Shown: positions 7,213 to 15,147 of the stretch, piece by piece | Layout of the letters: every line of letters starts with the position of its first letter | Position numbering within the stretch: the stretch's first letter is position 1 | Virus record (IMG/VR): IMGVR_UViG_3300050010_000163 | Coordinates: 1 to 26,757 of that record | Length of the DNA: 26,757 bases | Direction: 5' to 3' (one strand) | DNA from: a virus | The notes under the pieces: model-generated | What the model saw: only the letters and a program-made list of their open reading frames with translations | Told to the model about the DNA's origin: nothing | Database searches by the model: none | Translations under genes and position numbers: made by a program

Positions 7213-7242
7213 ATTGTACCCCAGTCGGGTGCGATGTGTCCG
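7213..7242 (-). promoter_or_regulatory. Candidate promoter for the HNH gene
   Basis: On the minus strand, TACAAT (7218-7213) matches a -10 box at five of six positions. CGGACA (7242-7237) is a weak -35 with an 18-base spacer. Predicted initiation near 7206 would place the hairpin at the very 5' end of the message, followed by the AGGAGG at 7160. Sigma-70-like consensus is assumed for an unknown host. Confidence 0.35.
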
Positions 7243-7742
7243 TAACCGTTACCCGCAGCGGTCCAGGCATTGCGTGTCTAGCGAAGGCGCTGGAGCGGAT
7301 CAAGCGCAGCGACGTGCTGGTTGGCATTCCAGCCAATAAAGCATCACGCAGCGGAAAAGGCAAAGGGAGCGCGATTAATTCAGCAGAACTCGCTTTTATC
7401 CATTCAAAAGGCTCGCCGCTCCAAGGCATCCCAGCGCGTCCATTCTTGGAGCCCAGTATCGAGGCGAATAAGCAGATCATCACGCCGCATCTGGAAGCGG
7501 CGGCGCGCGCAGTGATGGATCAAGATCCAGAACGGGCGGAACGAGAGTTGAAGTTGGCCGGCACTGTGGCAGCCAATTCGGCAAAGAAATGGTTCACCGA
7601 TCCGCGCAATAACTGGGCACCGAACGCGCCATCAACGATCAGGCGGAAGGGGTCTTCCAAGCCGCTAATCGACACCGGTCAACTTCGACGCAGCATAGTC
7701 GCGGTGGTACGCGAGAACGGCAAGGAAACCGATGCCACTTGA
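7236..7742 (+). CDS. HK97 gp10-like tail/neck completion protein
   Basis: This 168-residue protein starts with GTG at 7236; an overlapping ATG at 7234 reads into a stop after three codons. The family pattern is clear: an early LAKALERIKRSDVLVGIPAN, then ELAFIHSKGSPLQGIPARPF followed by LEPSIEAN, a central charged helix, and the late WAPNAPSTIRRKGSSKPLID with TGQLRRSI. Proteins of this type close the neck or tail end and help joining. It overlaps the next gene by 11 bases, so translation is coupled. In related phages it follows the DUF4054 gene directly; here the HNH gene separates them. Confidence 0.8.
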   Translation: MSVTVTRSGPGIACLAKALERIKRSDVLVGIPANKASRSGKGKGSAINSAELAFIHSKGSPLQGIPARPFLEPSIEANKQIITPHLEAAARAVMDQDPERAERELKLAGTVAANSAKKWFTDPRNNWAPNAPSTIRRKGSSKPLIDTGQLRRSIVAVVRENGKETDAT

Positions 7743-8115
7743 CCTCTCAGACGTAGCTCTCGATTCCGATCTCGGTGAATCCGTTGGCTCCAATAACGCA
7801 GGCTTAGCGATCATCAGAACCCGTGGGGCGTTCGGCGCCGGCGGTTGGATTCCGGACCCGCCGCAGACCATCCCAGCCTTCGGGACGCTGACTGTCGCGG
7901 GCGACAAAGCATTGCGGCAGTTCCCGGAGGGCGACAGGGTGGAAGGTTCGATCCTGTTCATTACGACGCAGCCTCTCCACGTGACCAGCGAAGCGGGAAG
8001 CGCGATCTCGGACAAGATCCTGTGGCATGGGGTGCTGTACAAGGTGCAGGCAGTCGGGACATGGTCCGACAACGGATTTTTCGCAGGTCTGCTCGTGCGA
8101 ATGCCGGGGAATTGA
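7732..8115 (+). CDS. Small head-tail connector or tail-completion protein
   Basis: This 127-residue protein starts inside the end of the previous gene, with AAGGA (7721-7725) six bases upstream. Visible features are a Gly-rich segment (FGAGGWIPDPPQTIPAFGTL) and a beta-rich C-terminal half (DKILWHGVLYKVQAVGTWSD). It lies between the gp10-like and neck terminator genes, where contractile-tailed phages encode a small stopper or joining protein. I do not recognise a named family, so the role is inferred from position. Confidence 0.65.
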   Translation: MPLDLSDVALDSDLGESVGSNNAGLAIIRTRGAFGAGGWIPDPPQTIPAFGTLTVAGDKALRQFPEGDRVEGSILFITTQPLHVTSEAGSAISDKILWHGVLYKVQAVGTWSDNGFFAGLLVRMPGN

Positions 8116-8462
8116 TGGGGCAAGTTAGCAGCACGCTCCGCCGCATCGAAGGCGGATTTGCCCACTGGTGTCCGGCGTGCGAAGAGATGCATCGCCTGCC
8201 GGACGGGTGGACGTTCGATGGAAATCTCGAAGCGCCAACGTTCACGCCGAGTTTCAAGCACGATGGTCTCCAGCGAGTGTTCGTCGATGGGCATTGGACT
8301 GGCGAGTGGAAGCGCGACGCGAGCGGGAATACAATCCCATTCTGCTGCCACTACATCCTGACGGCAGGCGTACTCAACTTTTGCGGCGACTGCACCCATG
8401 CACTCGCTGGCCAAGCGGTTCCATTACCTAAACTACCTGACGGCCTTACGGACGATGACTGA
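8115..8462 (+). CDS. DUF6527 family zinc-binding protein
   Basis: This 115-residue protein uses the ATG overlapping the previous stop by one base (TGATG). The DUF6527 pattern is visible: FAHWCPACEEMHRLPDGWTF, GNLEAPTFTPSF, then PFCCHYILTAGVLNFCGDCT followed by HALAGQAVPLP. Cysteines 19, 22, 77, 78, 90 and 93, with His79 and His95, suggest one or two zinc sites. Small proteins of this family are common in phage structural operons and are sometimes wrongly labelled ammonia monooxygenase. Their function is unknown. It is probably expressed with the neck genes. Confidence 0.8.
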   Translation: MGQVSSTLRRIEGGFAHWCPACEEMHRLPDGWTFDGNLEAPTFTPSFKHDGLQRVFVDGHWTGEWKRDASGNTIPFCCHYILTAGVLNFCGDCTHALAGQAVPLPKLPDGLTDDD

Positions 8463-8464
8463 CG

Positions 8465-9091
8465 ATGCCAAGCACCACGTACACCTTCGCCAACGGACTC
8501 GCGTTCACGTCGTCGGCCAACAACCCGGAGAGCATGGCGAAGTTGTTCCAGGGCATCTTCATGGCAGTCTTCGGGTTTCAGCCGAATGATCAGGCGGGCT
8601 TCACCGCAGTGCGGGTGGATTGGCAACAGGAAGGCCAGCCAGTCGGCGGCATCAACACGGACACCTGCTATATCGGGTTCACGCCGGAGAACGATCCGTA
8701 CAGCCAGGTACGGGATTCAGTGCTCTCTCCGAACGATGACGTGAGCGTGGGCAGCCAGATCGGATACACGCAGGTCTGGAAACTGCACGCCACGCTGTAT
8801 GGTCCCCACTGCATGGCGCGTGCCGCGTTGCTCGTTTCGTGCATCGCCGGAGGGCCGGGGCTCGACTGGGTGCATGACGCACTGGCGGAGCAGAGCATCT
8901 ACGCCATCGCGGAGTGGGACGTTCCGCAGTTCGTGCCGGAGAACAAGGATGGTCAGTGGTGGCGCCGGTCCGATGTGGAACTGAAATTCAACGAGCTGGT
9001 GACCGGGACATTAGTAGCGCCCACCGTGGCCGGCGTGGTAGTCGAACTCATAACCGACACCGGAGTGTCGCAAGAAATCACGATCCAGTAA
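8465..9091 (+). CDS. Neck terminator protein (LIC_12616/gp12-like)
   Basis: This 208-residue protein begins two bases after the DUF6527 stop. Order and content fit the phage neck terminator family that precedes DUF3383 sheath genes: SMAKLFQGIFMAVFGFQPND, GFTAVRVDWQQEGQP, then the central VGSQIGYTQVWKLHATLYGP with HCMARAALL, and the late AIAEWDVPQFVPENKDGQWW followed by RRSDVELKFNELV. The repeated aromatic and beta-rich pattern suggests a ring protein closing the top of the tail and contacting the tube and sheath. The gene ends 30 bases before the sheath gene. Confidence 0.75.
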   Translation: MPSTTYTFANGLAFTSSANNPESMAKLFQGIFMAVFGFQPNDQAGFTAVRVDWQQEGQPVGGINTDTCYIGFTPENDPYSQVRDSVLSPNDDVSVGSQIGYTQVWKLHATLYGPHCMARAALLVSCIAGGPGLDWVHDALAEQSIYAIAEWDVPQFVPENKDGQWWRRSDVELKFNELVTGTLVAPTVAGVVVELITDTGVSQEITIQ

Positions 9092-9121
9092 AACGGATCA
9101 ACCTAAAGGACAAGCAAAGCT

Positions 9122-10570
9122 ATGCAGCCAGTAACGTCTCTTCCGTTATCGGACATTCTTAACGTGACCGTCGTGGTTTCTCCGGCGGCATCTCCGGGGC
9201 CGGCCTTCAATCAAGGCCTCATCGTCGGCTCCAGCGCGGTTATCCCATCCGTGGGTGCAAATAACCGTGTTCAGCAATTCACCTCGCTTACTGCGATGTC
9301 CACCGCCGGCTTCGCGCCCACCGCAGCGGAATATCTCGCGGCCGAACCGTACTTCGGGCAGAGTCCCGCGCCGTCATATTTGTGGATCGGGCGGCAGGAC
9401 TTGACGGCGCTCGAATCCGTCACAATCGGCAGCGGCGGGACCAACTACGAACCAGGCGATATCCTCACCGTCGTCCAGTCCGGCGGGTCGTTCGGACAGG
9501 TCAAAGTGACGACCGTAAGCTCTGGCGGTGGCGTCGCGACGGGTGCTGCTATCATCCCTGGCTCCCAGGGAACCGGCTACGCCGTTGCCAACGGCCTGAA
9601 TACCACCGGGGGGTCCGGCTCCGGCTGCACTGTGAACATCACAGCCGTGGGCGAAACGCCGCTGCAAGCGGTTACTGCTTGCCGCAACGCCAGCCCCATC
9701 TGGTACGCGTGTATGTTCGTTGGCACGGCATCTGTAGCCGGCATCGACGCCGACTTGGCAGCGATCTCTGCATTCATTGAGGGTGCATTGCCGCCTTCAC
9801 TCCACCTCTTGACCACCGGGGAAGCCGCGGTGTTGAACGGGACGGTCGGGAACCTGCTGGCCACGCTTCAGGCCGCCAAGTACCGGCGCACGTTCTCGAT
9901 GTACTCCACCACGCAGTCGGGAGCATTCCCGAACAACGTGTACGCCAGTGCGGCCCCGATGGGGTTGCTCATGGGTGCGAACACCGGCACACCGGGATCG
10001 TACTACCCGCTCATGTTCAAGCCCATCGCGGGAGTTGGCTACGAGCCACTGACGCAGACGCAAGTGACCGCCATCTGCGGAGCCGTGGATCGCTCCACAG
10101 TCGGGTTGAATGGGAACTGCTACCTCAACTACCAGAACGGCGCCTATGCATGGATTCAGATGGGCATCATGGCGGCCGGCGTCTTCGTGGACGAGGTTAT
10201 CAACCTGGACGTGCTCGCGTCCAACATCCAAATCAACGGGGTCGCGCTGTTGACCAGCCTTCCCAGTATTCCGCTCTCGGATCTCGGCATGACGCAAATG
10301 AAGAACGTCTTCGCAACGGCGTGCCAGCAGTCGCAGAGCGTCGGCTTTGTGGCGCAGTCCGGCGTCTGGACCGGCCAGCAGATCGGTTCTGGAAACGCTG
10401 GGATCTATCCGGGGCAGGCGTTGCCGCAGGGGTTCGCCATCTACTCGAACCCGGTGAGCCAGATGTCCCAGGCGCAGCGGGCCGCGCGCATCCTTCCGCC
10501 AGTGACGGTGGCGGTCATTGAGGCGGGCACGGGCAATTCGTTGACTGTGACTGTCAACGTCCAGCGGTAG
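9122..10570 (+). CDS. Tail sheath protein (DUF3383)
   Basis: This 482-residue protein is preceded by AAGGA (9106-9110). The start LPLSDILNVTVVVSPAASPG and GLIVGSSAVIP, the segment EYLAAEPYFGQSPAPSYLWI, the central FSMYSTTQSGAFPNNVYASA and the C-terminal PVTVAVIEAGTGNSLTVTVN fit DUF3383 contractile sheath proteins. An insertion of about 80 residues (roughly 97-177; GSGGTNYEPGDILTVVQSGG through GSGSGCTVNITAVGETP) interrupts the N-terminal domain. It resembles a common Gly-rich beta module (GxxYxxGDxLTV) found in many phage surface proteins and probably projects outward from the sheath. Confidence 0.88.
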   Translation: MQPVTSLPLSDILNVTVVVSPAASPGPAFNQGLIVGSSAVIPSVGANNRVQQFTSLTAMSTAGFAPTAAEYLAAEPYFGQSPAPSYLWIGRQDLTALESVTIGSGGTNYEPGDILTVVQSGGSFGQVKVTTVSSGGGVATGAAIIPGSQGTGYAVANGLNTTGGSGSGCTVNITAVGETPLQAVTACRNASPIWYACMFVGTASVAGIDADLAAISAFIEGALPPSLHLLTTGEAAVLNGTVGNLLATLQAAKYRRTFSMYSTTQSGAFPNNVYASAAPMGLLMGANTGTPGSYYPLMFKPIAGVGYEPLTQTQVTAICGAVDRSTVGLNGNCYLNYQNGAYAWIQMGIMAAGVFVDEVINLDVLASNIQINGVALLTSLPSIPLSDLGMTQMKNVFATACQQSQSVGFVAQSGVWTGQQIGSGNAGIYPGQALPQGFAIYSNPVSQMSQAQRAARILPPVTVAVIEAGTGNSLTVTVNVQR

Positions 10571-10595
10571 GCCAAGGATAAAAAGGAGAAACGAA

Positions 10596-11057
10596 ATGCC
10601 GAACAACGTTCTTGGAACCTACAGCGGAAAAGACGTGAACCTTGCGATGAATGCCGCATTCGTCGGCCCGATTGTGGCCGCCGGAATCGCCGGCAATGGC
10701 CTGGCTCGCATCCAGGTCCGCATGACTGAAACGCGGTCGCACGTGGAAGTCGGGATGGACGGCTCGGTGATTCCGAGCGCCATCCCTGGCAACCAAGGGG
10801 AAGTCGAGATGCAGGTGTGGCAGACGAGCACACTGCACCAACAGCTGCTGGCATGGTACAACGCCTGCCAGGCGGCCATGGACGCTGGCGACGTGTCCCA
10901 GTGGTTCGGGTCGAGCATCCTGATCCTCAGCGTTACCGACGGATCATCGCACACCTGCACCGGTGTGGCACCGACGAAAGTGCCAGACAAGGCGTACGAC
11001 AAACAGGCAGAGAAGATCACGTGGGTCCTCCTTGCCTGTAATATTCAGAATCAGTAG
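10596..11057 (+). CDS. Tail tube protein (DUF3277)
   Basis: This 153-residue protein has AAGGAG about eight bases before its ATG. DUF3277 marks are the start NNVLGTYSGKDVNLAMNAAF, the SVIPSAIPGNQGEVEMQVWQ stretch, and the late SHTCTGVAPTKVPDKAYDKQ with AEKITWVLLACNI. Length and position right after the sheath are as expected. It should polymerise as hexameric rings inside the sheath. A hairpin follows the stop codon and may reduce downstream transcription so that sheath and tube are made in excess. Confidence 0.87.
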   Translation: MPNNVLGTYSGKDVNLAMNAAFVGPIVAAGIAGNGLARIQVRMTETRSHVEVGMDGSVIPSAIPGNQGEVEMQVWQTSTLHQQLLAWYNACQAAMDAGDVSQWFGSSILILSVTDGSSHTCTGVAPTKVPDKAYDKQAEKITWVLLACNIQNQ

Positions 11058-11063
11058 TTCGGG

Positions 11064-11103
11064 CCGCCGCATGGTCCGGTGATCGTGCGGCGGTGCTTTC
11101 TTG
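11064..11103 (+). terminator. Possible intrinsic terminator after the tube gene
   Basis: CCGCCGCA (11064-11071) and TGCGGCGG (11086-11093) form a perfect 8-bp stem with a 14-base loop, followed by TGCTTTCTTG. The T-tract is interrupted, so termination would be partial. It sits in the 74-bp gap between the tube gene and the next gene, the longest unoccupied gap in the tail region. Confidence 0.5.
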
Positions 11104-11131
11104 TAGTCGAGCTTAGTGAAAGGAAAGAAGT

Positions 11132-11494
11132 ATGCCTCATCAGGACGCAGGTTGGCGCCTCTCGCTTCCGCAGTACCAGTGCCACAAGGTAGTAGGCGCG
11201 CTGCATATCCGCTCCATTGAATTAGCCAGAATCCCGCTCGGGGACGATGAAGTCGATGTGAGCGATTTGCGCGGCGCTATCATCATCCCGGCAGAGTCGG
11301 GATTCCCTCCATTCCGGGTCTCACCGGAATTTCTGCGCAAGCATCGGCCGCAAGTAGGCGGCCTGTTCGTTGTCTACGACGATGGCTGGAAGTCTTTCAT
11401 CCCAGAGAAGGACTTCAAAAGAGACTACGATCCGCTTGTGACCACCAACGTGGTCAACTGCTCCGGCAGTGGCGGTTCGGGAGAAAGGATCTGA
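11132..11494 (+). CDS. Conserved small tail-region protein, unknown function
   Basis: This 120-residue protein has AAAGGAAAG ahead of its start. It contains YQCHKVVGALHIRSIELARI, GAIIIPAESGFPPFRVSPEF and HRPQVGGLFVVYDDGWKSFI. I recall similar small proteins between tube and chaperone genes in Burkholderia- and Bcep-type phages, without known function. It ends two bases before the chaperone gene, so it is in the same transcriptional unit. Confidence 0.65.
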   Translation: MPHQDAGWRLSLPQYQCHKVVGALHIRSIELARIPLGDDEVDVSDLRGAIIIPAESGFPPFRVSPEFLRKHRPQVGGLFVVYDDGWKSFIPEKDFKRDYDPLVTTNVVNCSGSGGSGERI

Positions 11495-11496
11495 CC

Positions 11497-11856
11497 ATGG
11501 CCATCGAACGCTTCAAGGACATCACCATCAACGGGCGCGACTTCCAAGTCGGCCTGGTCACGGCTCACGTCGGCAATTGGATCGTGCTCCAACTGGCCGG
11601 CGGCAAAGCCTCCGACTTCGACACCTTCACCAAAATCCAAAACTTCCTCATGTCAGTCTGCTCGGCGTATGTCGAGAAGAATGGGGAGAGGTTCGCCCTC
11701 AAACTGTTCAGCGACGGGAAGTGGCTTGTGCCGGATCTCGAATACGATCTGGACACGGTGAACGCCATCTACACGGAGGCTCTGGCTTTCAACTTCGACC
11801 CTTTTTTCGAGAAGCTAACGAAAGAGCCGGCGCAGACTTCGGAGACGCAGACTTAG
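11497..11856 (+). CDS. Tail assembly chaperone, short (zero-frame) form
   Basis: This 119-residue protein lies in the position of lambda gpG, after the tube gene and before the tape measure. It contains RFKDITINGRDFQVGLVTAH, KIQNFLMSVCSAYVEKNGER and LDTVNAIYTEALAFNFDPFF. The C-terminal part overlaps a second frame that is open to 12059. A slippery CCCTTTTTTC lies near its end, so a fraction of ribosomes should continue into that frame. It is probably required to keep the tape measure soluble and to start tube assembly. Confidence 0.75.
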   Translation: MAIERFKDITINGRDFQVGLVTAHVGNWIVLQLAGGKASDFDTFTKIQNFLMSVCSAYVEKNGERFALKLFSDGKWLVPDLEYDLDTVNAIYTEALAFNFDPFFEKLTKEPAQTSETQT

Positions 11857-12059
11857 GCTATGAGCCGGTCGGGCTGCCGGACGACATCCCAGGTTACGTG
11901 TTTCGCCCAGTCATGGCGGGATTCTGGCGCCAGCATGAAACCTGGGATGGGACATACTCCTTCCACGATTTGATCCAAATGACTCGGGTGCTAAACGTGC
12001 GAGACGAGAATCAGCGGCGGGCGAATAAAGCGGCGGAAGAAGCGCGGAATCGGCAGTAA
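11497..12059 (+). CDS. Tail assembly chaperone, -1 frameshift extended form (G-T type)
   Basis: A -1 shift at 11799-11805 joins the first 102 residues of the chaperone to an open frame running from 11802 to the stop at 12059, giving a 187-residue fusion. The second part contains GYEPVGLPDDIPGYVFRPVM, FWRQHETWDGTYSFHDLIQM and a charged helical end (RRANKAAEEARNRQ). This frame has no ATG near its beginning (the first is at about 11913, inside conserved sequence), so frameshifting is the simplest way to express it. The same gene arrangement is known in lambda (G/GT) and many long-tailed phages. The coordinates span both frames; the shift removes one base step at about 11802. Confidence 0.75.
11799..11808 (+). 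promoter_or_regulatory. Programmed -1 ribosomal frameshift site
   Basis: The zero-frame codons are CCT TTT TTC after GAC. C-CCT-TTT fits the X-XXY-YYZ slippery rule, and the overlapping T-TTT-TTC fits it as well, so the run CCCTTTTTTC offers two slip positions. A shift here enters the frame that stops at 12059 and extends the chaperone into its long form. I did not identify a convincing downstream pseudoknot by eye. Confidence 0.75.
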
Positions 12060-12070
12060 AGACAACCATC

Positions 12071-14389
12071 ATGGAGAACGTGATCGAGTCCTACTTGGTG
12101 CGCCTGGGTTTCCAGTCGGATATCCCTTCGTTCAGCAAGTTCCAGCAGATGATGGAGGCTGCCGAGCGCAGTGTGACCCAGCATTCCAGCGGCATCGTCA
12201 AGCACATGCTGGGGATGCAGGGCGCTGTTATCGGTGCGTTCGTATCCGTCACCGGGGCCGTTGTCACCATGATGGACAAGGTGGCGATGGCAGATCAGGG
12301 CTATCGCCTCATGGGTGAACGGCTCCTGATGACGACAGAGCAGGCGCGCAAGATGAGCATGGTGACAAGTGCTCTAGGCGCCACCATGGCGGAGATCGTC
12401 TGGGACCCGGAATTATCCGCCCGCGCCCGCGTGATGGCAGCGGACATCGACCGGATGACGGCGGGCTTGGGGCCTGGGTTCGAGGGGAGCATGAAGGGCA
12501 TCCGCGACATACGGATGGAGTTCTCGCGGTTGGAAGTGGGCATGAAGTTTCTGGGGATGGGATTCGTTTCGGATCTATTCACGAAGCTGTTTCCGAACAA
12601 GGACATGCTCGGAACCATCACCACCTGGGTTACGAAGTTCGAGGACAAGATCCCAGAGCTTGCGGATAAACTCTCCACCTATGCCGTGCCGATCCTGAAG
12701 GAGACGTGGACCATCTTCAAAGGTTTGGGCAAGGTCGTCAAAGAAGGGGCCATCGCGTTCCAGAACATCATTGGCGTATTCACCGGGGACCACGCCATCG
12801 AAGGGACGGCGCTCAACTTCGACACGATGGCGAAGTCTGTCGAGCACGTCGAGCACGCCATCGAGAAGATGCTCAACGGTTTCCTCAATGCGGAGAAAAC
12901 GCTTGCCCATGCGTCGGTATCCATGTCGCTGCTCTTGCACGGGGATCTACATGGCGCCGGTGCGGAAATGCAGCAGGCGCTTCATGCTCCGCAGGTGGAC
13001 GAGAACGGCAAACCGATCATCGATCCGGAGACAGGCGAGCAGAAAACCCAAAGCGGATGGGTAAGCGGCTTGGAGTTGGCCGGCTTCGGAGCGCTGGGGA
13101 TAAACATGGCTGGCGGGGTGCTGAAGGCTGGCGGGCGGTTCCTGAAAGTGCCCCTTGCCGTCGCCAAATCCCCATTCAAGTTTGCAAAGTGGATTAAGGG
13201 ATTGGGTGGTGAGGTTGCGGGAGCCGAAGGCACTGAAGTTGCCGCTGGTGCAGCGGCGGGGGCTGGCGAGGCAGTGGCGGGCGAGGCAGTGGCGGGCGGC
13301 GCAGTGGCAGCGGGCGCAGAGGCGGGCGGTACGGGCCTGCTGGGCTTCCTTGGGCCAGTTGGCTGGGCGGCAATAGCGGCAATTGGCACAAATTGGGCAG
13401 CCAGATCTATTTTCCCAAAGTTCAAGAAGTGGGAAGATGCCACGGCTTCGAAGGCGTGGCATGGTGTCTTTGGCGGCGGAACGGCAACCACCGAGAATGT
13501 TTCGAATGGACAGGCAGTGGGTGCGGATAGCGATCAAGGAAGCGTGCTAACATTGGATCGCTTTGCGGATGTTTACTTTGTTCCGTTTGTCAAGCTATTC
13601 GAGTATTTTGCAACTCAGTTTGATCAATTCTCATCGCGGTTTATGGTGACTCCGGAAACGCCATCAGGAATCGGCGCAGCGGCGCAGGTTCAGTTTGCCG
13701 CTAAAGCCCCAAAATATGCAGAAGGCGCTGAAATTACAGATTCCGGCATGGCGATGATTCACAAAGGTGAGATTATAATGCCGGGAGCGACTAATGCGCC
13801 GCCATCTGGTCTCGGCTCACTGGTGGATAAGATAGCTACGGTGATCGCGCAGGTGGAATCAGGGGGGGATCCAAATGCGGTCAGTTTCCGGCACAACAAT
13901 CCAGGCAATTTAAGATCCTGGGGTGATCTTCCAGTGGTTGGTGGCTATGTCCAATTTCCTACTATGGAAGCTGGCATAGCGGCAGAGAAGCATCAGATCG
14001 AAAAGAATATTGGTCGCGGGCTCACATTAAAGGAGTTCTTCGCTGGGAAGAAAGGCATATATGGTGGATGGGCACCAACGAATGACAAAAACGATCCAGG
14101 TGCGTATGCTGCGACTGTAGGCAAGCGCATCGGCGTTGCGCCAGATGTACCACTGAATAAGTTAGTCATGCCAACAGTTCCGGTAAACGCGAATGCGTGG
14201 ACGCCGAAGCCAGAACCGCGGATAACGCAGGTTCAGCATACCTCACACGTAAGCCTCGGTGGAATCTACATCACGCAACCAAACGCAGACGCGCAGCAAA
14301 TCCAACGGGCGGTAGCGAAGGGCGTGCGTGAGGGACTGCAAAGCCAGACGCAATTCGATCTGATCAACTTGCAGCCAGCGTGGGGATAA
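12071..14389 (+). CDS. Tape measure protein with C-terminal muralytic-type domain
   Basis: This 772-residue protein is the longest in the window and follows the chaperones, as tape measure proteins do. At the usual ~0.15 nm per residue it would span up to about 115 nm. The N-terminal half is helical (KFQQMMEAAERSVTQHSSGI; EHVEHAIEKMLNGFLNAEKT). Residues of about 390-460 are an Ala/Gly-rich hydrophobic stretch leading to GLLGFLGPVGWAAIAAIGTN, likely the membrane-interacting part used in DNA delivery. Near residue 607 comes RHNNPGNLRSWG, inside ESGGDPNAVSF...YVQFPTMEAGIAAEKH and YGGWAPTNDKNDPGAYAATV. This pattern belongs to lysozyme-like peptidoglycan-degrading domains of virion proteins. DNA from about 13480 to 14240 is visibly less GC-rich than its surroundings, suggesting the domain was acquired later. 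Confidence 0.85.
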   Translation: MENVIESYLVRLGFQSDIPSFSKFQQMMEAAERSVTQHSSGIVKHMLGMQGAVIGAFVSVTGAVVTMMDKVAMADQGYRLMGERLLMTTEQARKMSMVTSALGATMAEIVWDPELSARARVMAADIDRMTAGLGPGFEGSMKGIRDIRMEFSRLEVGMKFLGMGFVSDLFTKLFPNKDMLGTITTWVTKFEDKIPELADKLSTYAVPILKETWTIFKGLGKVVKEGAIAFQNIIGVFTGDHAIEGTALNFDTMAKSVEHVEHAIEKMLNGFLNAEKTLAHASVSMSLLLHGDLHGAGAEMQQALHAPQVDENGKPIIDPETGEQKTQSGWVSGLELAGFGALGINMAGGVLKAGGRFLKVPLAVAKSPFKFAKWIKGLGGEVAGAEGTEVAAGAAAGAGEAVAGEAVAGGAVAAGAEAGGTGLLGFLGPVGWAAIAAIGTNWAARSIFPKFKKWEDATASKAWHGVFGGGTATTENVSNGQAVGADSDQGSVLTLDRFADVYFVPFVKLFEYFATQFDQFSSRFMVTPETPSGIGAAAQVQFAAKAPKYAEGAEITDSGMAMIHKGEIIMPGATNAPPSGLGSLVDKIATVIAQVESGGDPNAVSFRHNNPGNLRSWGDLPVVGGYVQFPTMEAGIAAEKHQIEKNIGRGLTLKEFFAGKKGIYGGWAPTNDKNDPGAYAATVGKRIGVAPDVPLNKLVMPTVPVNANAWTPKPEPRITQVQHTSHVSLGGIYITQPNADAQQIQRAVAKGVREGLQSQTQFDLINLQPAWG

Positions 14390-15147
14390 TGGCAGTCTAC
14401 TGGCAGATATTCTATTCGGCTCAGGCGAAAGCAACGCTGGCTGGCGATTACGCCATGGTCCCAGGAAACTCCGGCCCGTGGCGGCCTCCGCAGTGGAGCG
14501 CCGGACAGGCATCATTCACGTTGCTGCCGATACAATCGGCCGGGTATCAGGGAACCGGGACACAACAAGCGTTCGTCTTCGACGGCACGCTGCGCGCGGA
14601 GCACGAGCAGCAGACCGTTGTGACACTGAACCCAGTGCAAACCGGGGCTGCCATCACAGACCATGCCTACGTGATGCCCGCTCGGTTGACTGTCGAGATC
14701 GCCATGAGCGATGCGATGCAGTCCTACACCATAGGGCAATGGAGTAGCGGGCCAACAAGGAGTATCTCGGCATACCAGACGCTCAAGGCGCTCCAACTGG
14801 CAAACACGCCGGTATCCCTTGCGACCAAACTGGCGTCTTACTCGTTGATGATGATCACGGATTGCCGGGCAGAGGAAACGAAGGACACCAAATACGCGCT
14901 CAAGGCCACGGTGACGTTCACCGAGATATTCACTGGAACTGTCCTTCAGGTGCAGCCAACACAGGCCATCGCGGCGTCGCTGCAAGATTCACAGACGGCT
15001 CAATCCCAAGGCCAGCCACTCTTGCCGGGGATCGATTCTTATGTGGTGGAGCCTGGCATTACAGCGCCAGTACCTTGGGCTGGCAACTTCAGCAGCATTC
15101 CGTACTACGGGGGCACGTTCCCAGGAATGGGAAGTCGTATTCCTTAA
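14389..15147 (+). CDS. Dit-like baseplate protein
   Basis: This 252-residue protein starts at the ATG that overlaps the tape measure stop by one base (TAATG); a GTG three codons earlier is possible. The central region matches the N-terminal Dit-like domain of contractile-tailed phages: LRAEHEQQTVVTLNPVQTGA, AITDHAYVMPARLTVEIAMS, SAYQTLKALQLANTPVSLAT and YALKATVTFTEIF. The C-terminal 50 residues are Pro/Gly-rich and probably flexible. Proteins of this kind form the ring connecting the tube to the hub. Plug, hub and spike genes follow in the expected order. Confidence 0.75.
   Translation: MAVYWQIFYSAQAKATLAGDYAMVPGNSGPWRPPQWSAGQASFTLLPIQSAGYQGTGTQQAFVFDGTLRAEHEQQTVVTLNPVQTGAAITDHAYVMPARLTVEIAMSDAMQSYTIGQWSSGPTRSISAYQTLKALQLANTPVSLATKLASYSLMMITDCRAEETKDTKYALKATVTFTEIFTGTVLQVQPTQAIAASLQDSQTAQSQGQPLLPGIDSYVVEPGITAPVPWAGNFSSIPYYGGTFPGMGSRIP

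Noticed and set aside
6493-7236. Group I intron carrying the HNH gene
   Set aside because: The HNH gene is antisense to the late genes, both neighbours appear complete, and I could not identify conserved intron core elements by eye.
6655-7245. 196-residue + strand frame opposite the HNH gene
   Set aside because: The minus strand carries clear zinc-ribbon and HNH motifs with AGGAGG; the + frame has no recognisable domain.
11469-11800. First part of the frame ending at 12059 as an independent upstream gene start
   Set aside because: Before about 11800 this frame is shadow sequence of the chaperone gene; only the part after the slippery site looks like protein.
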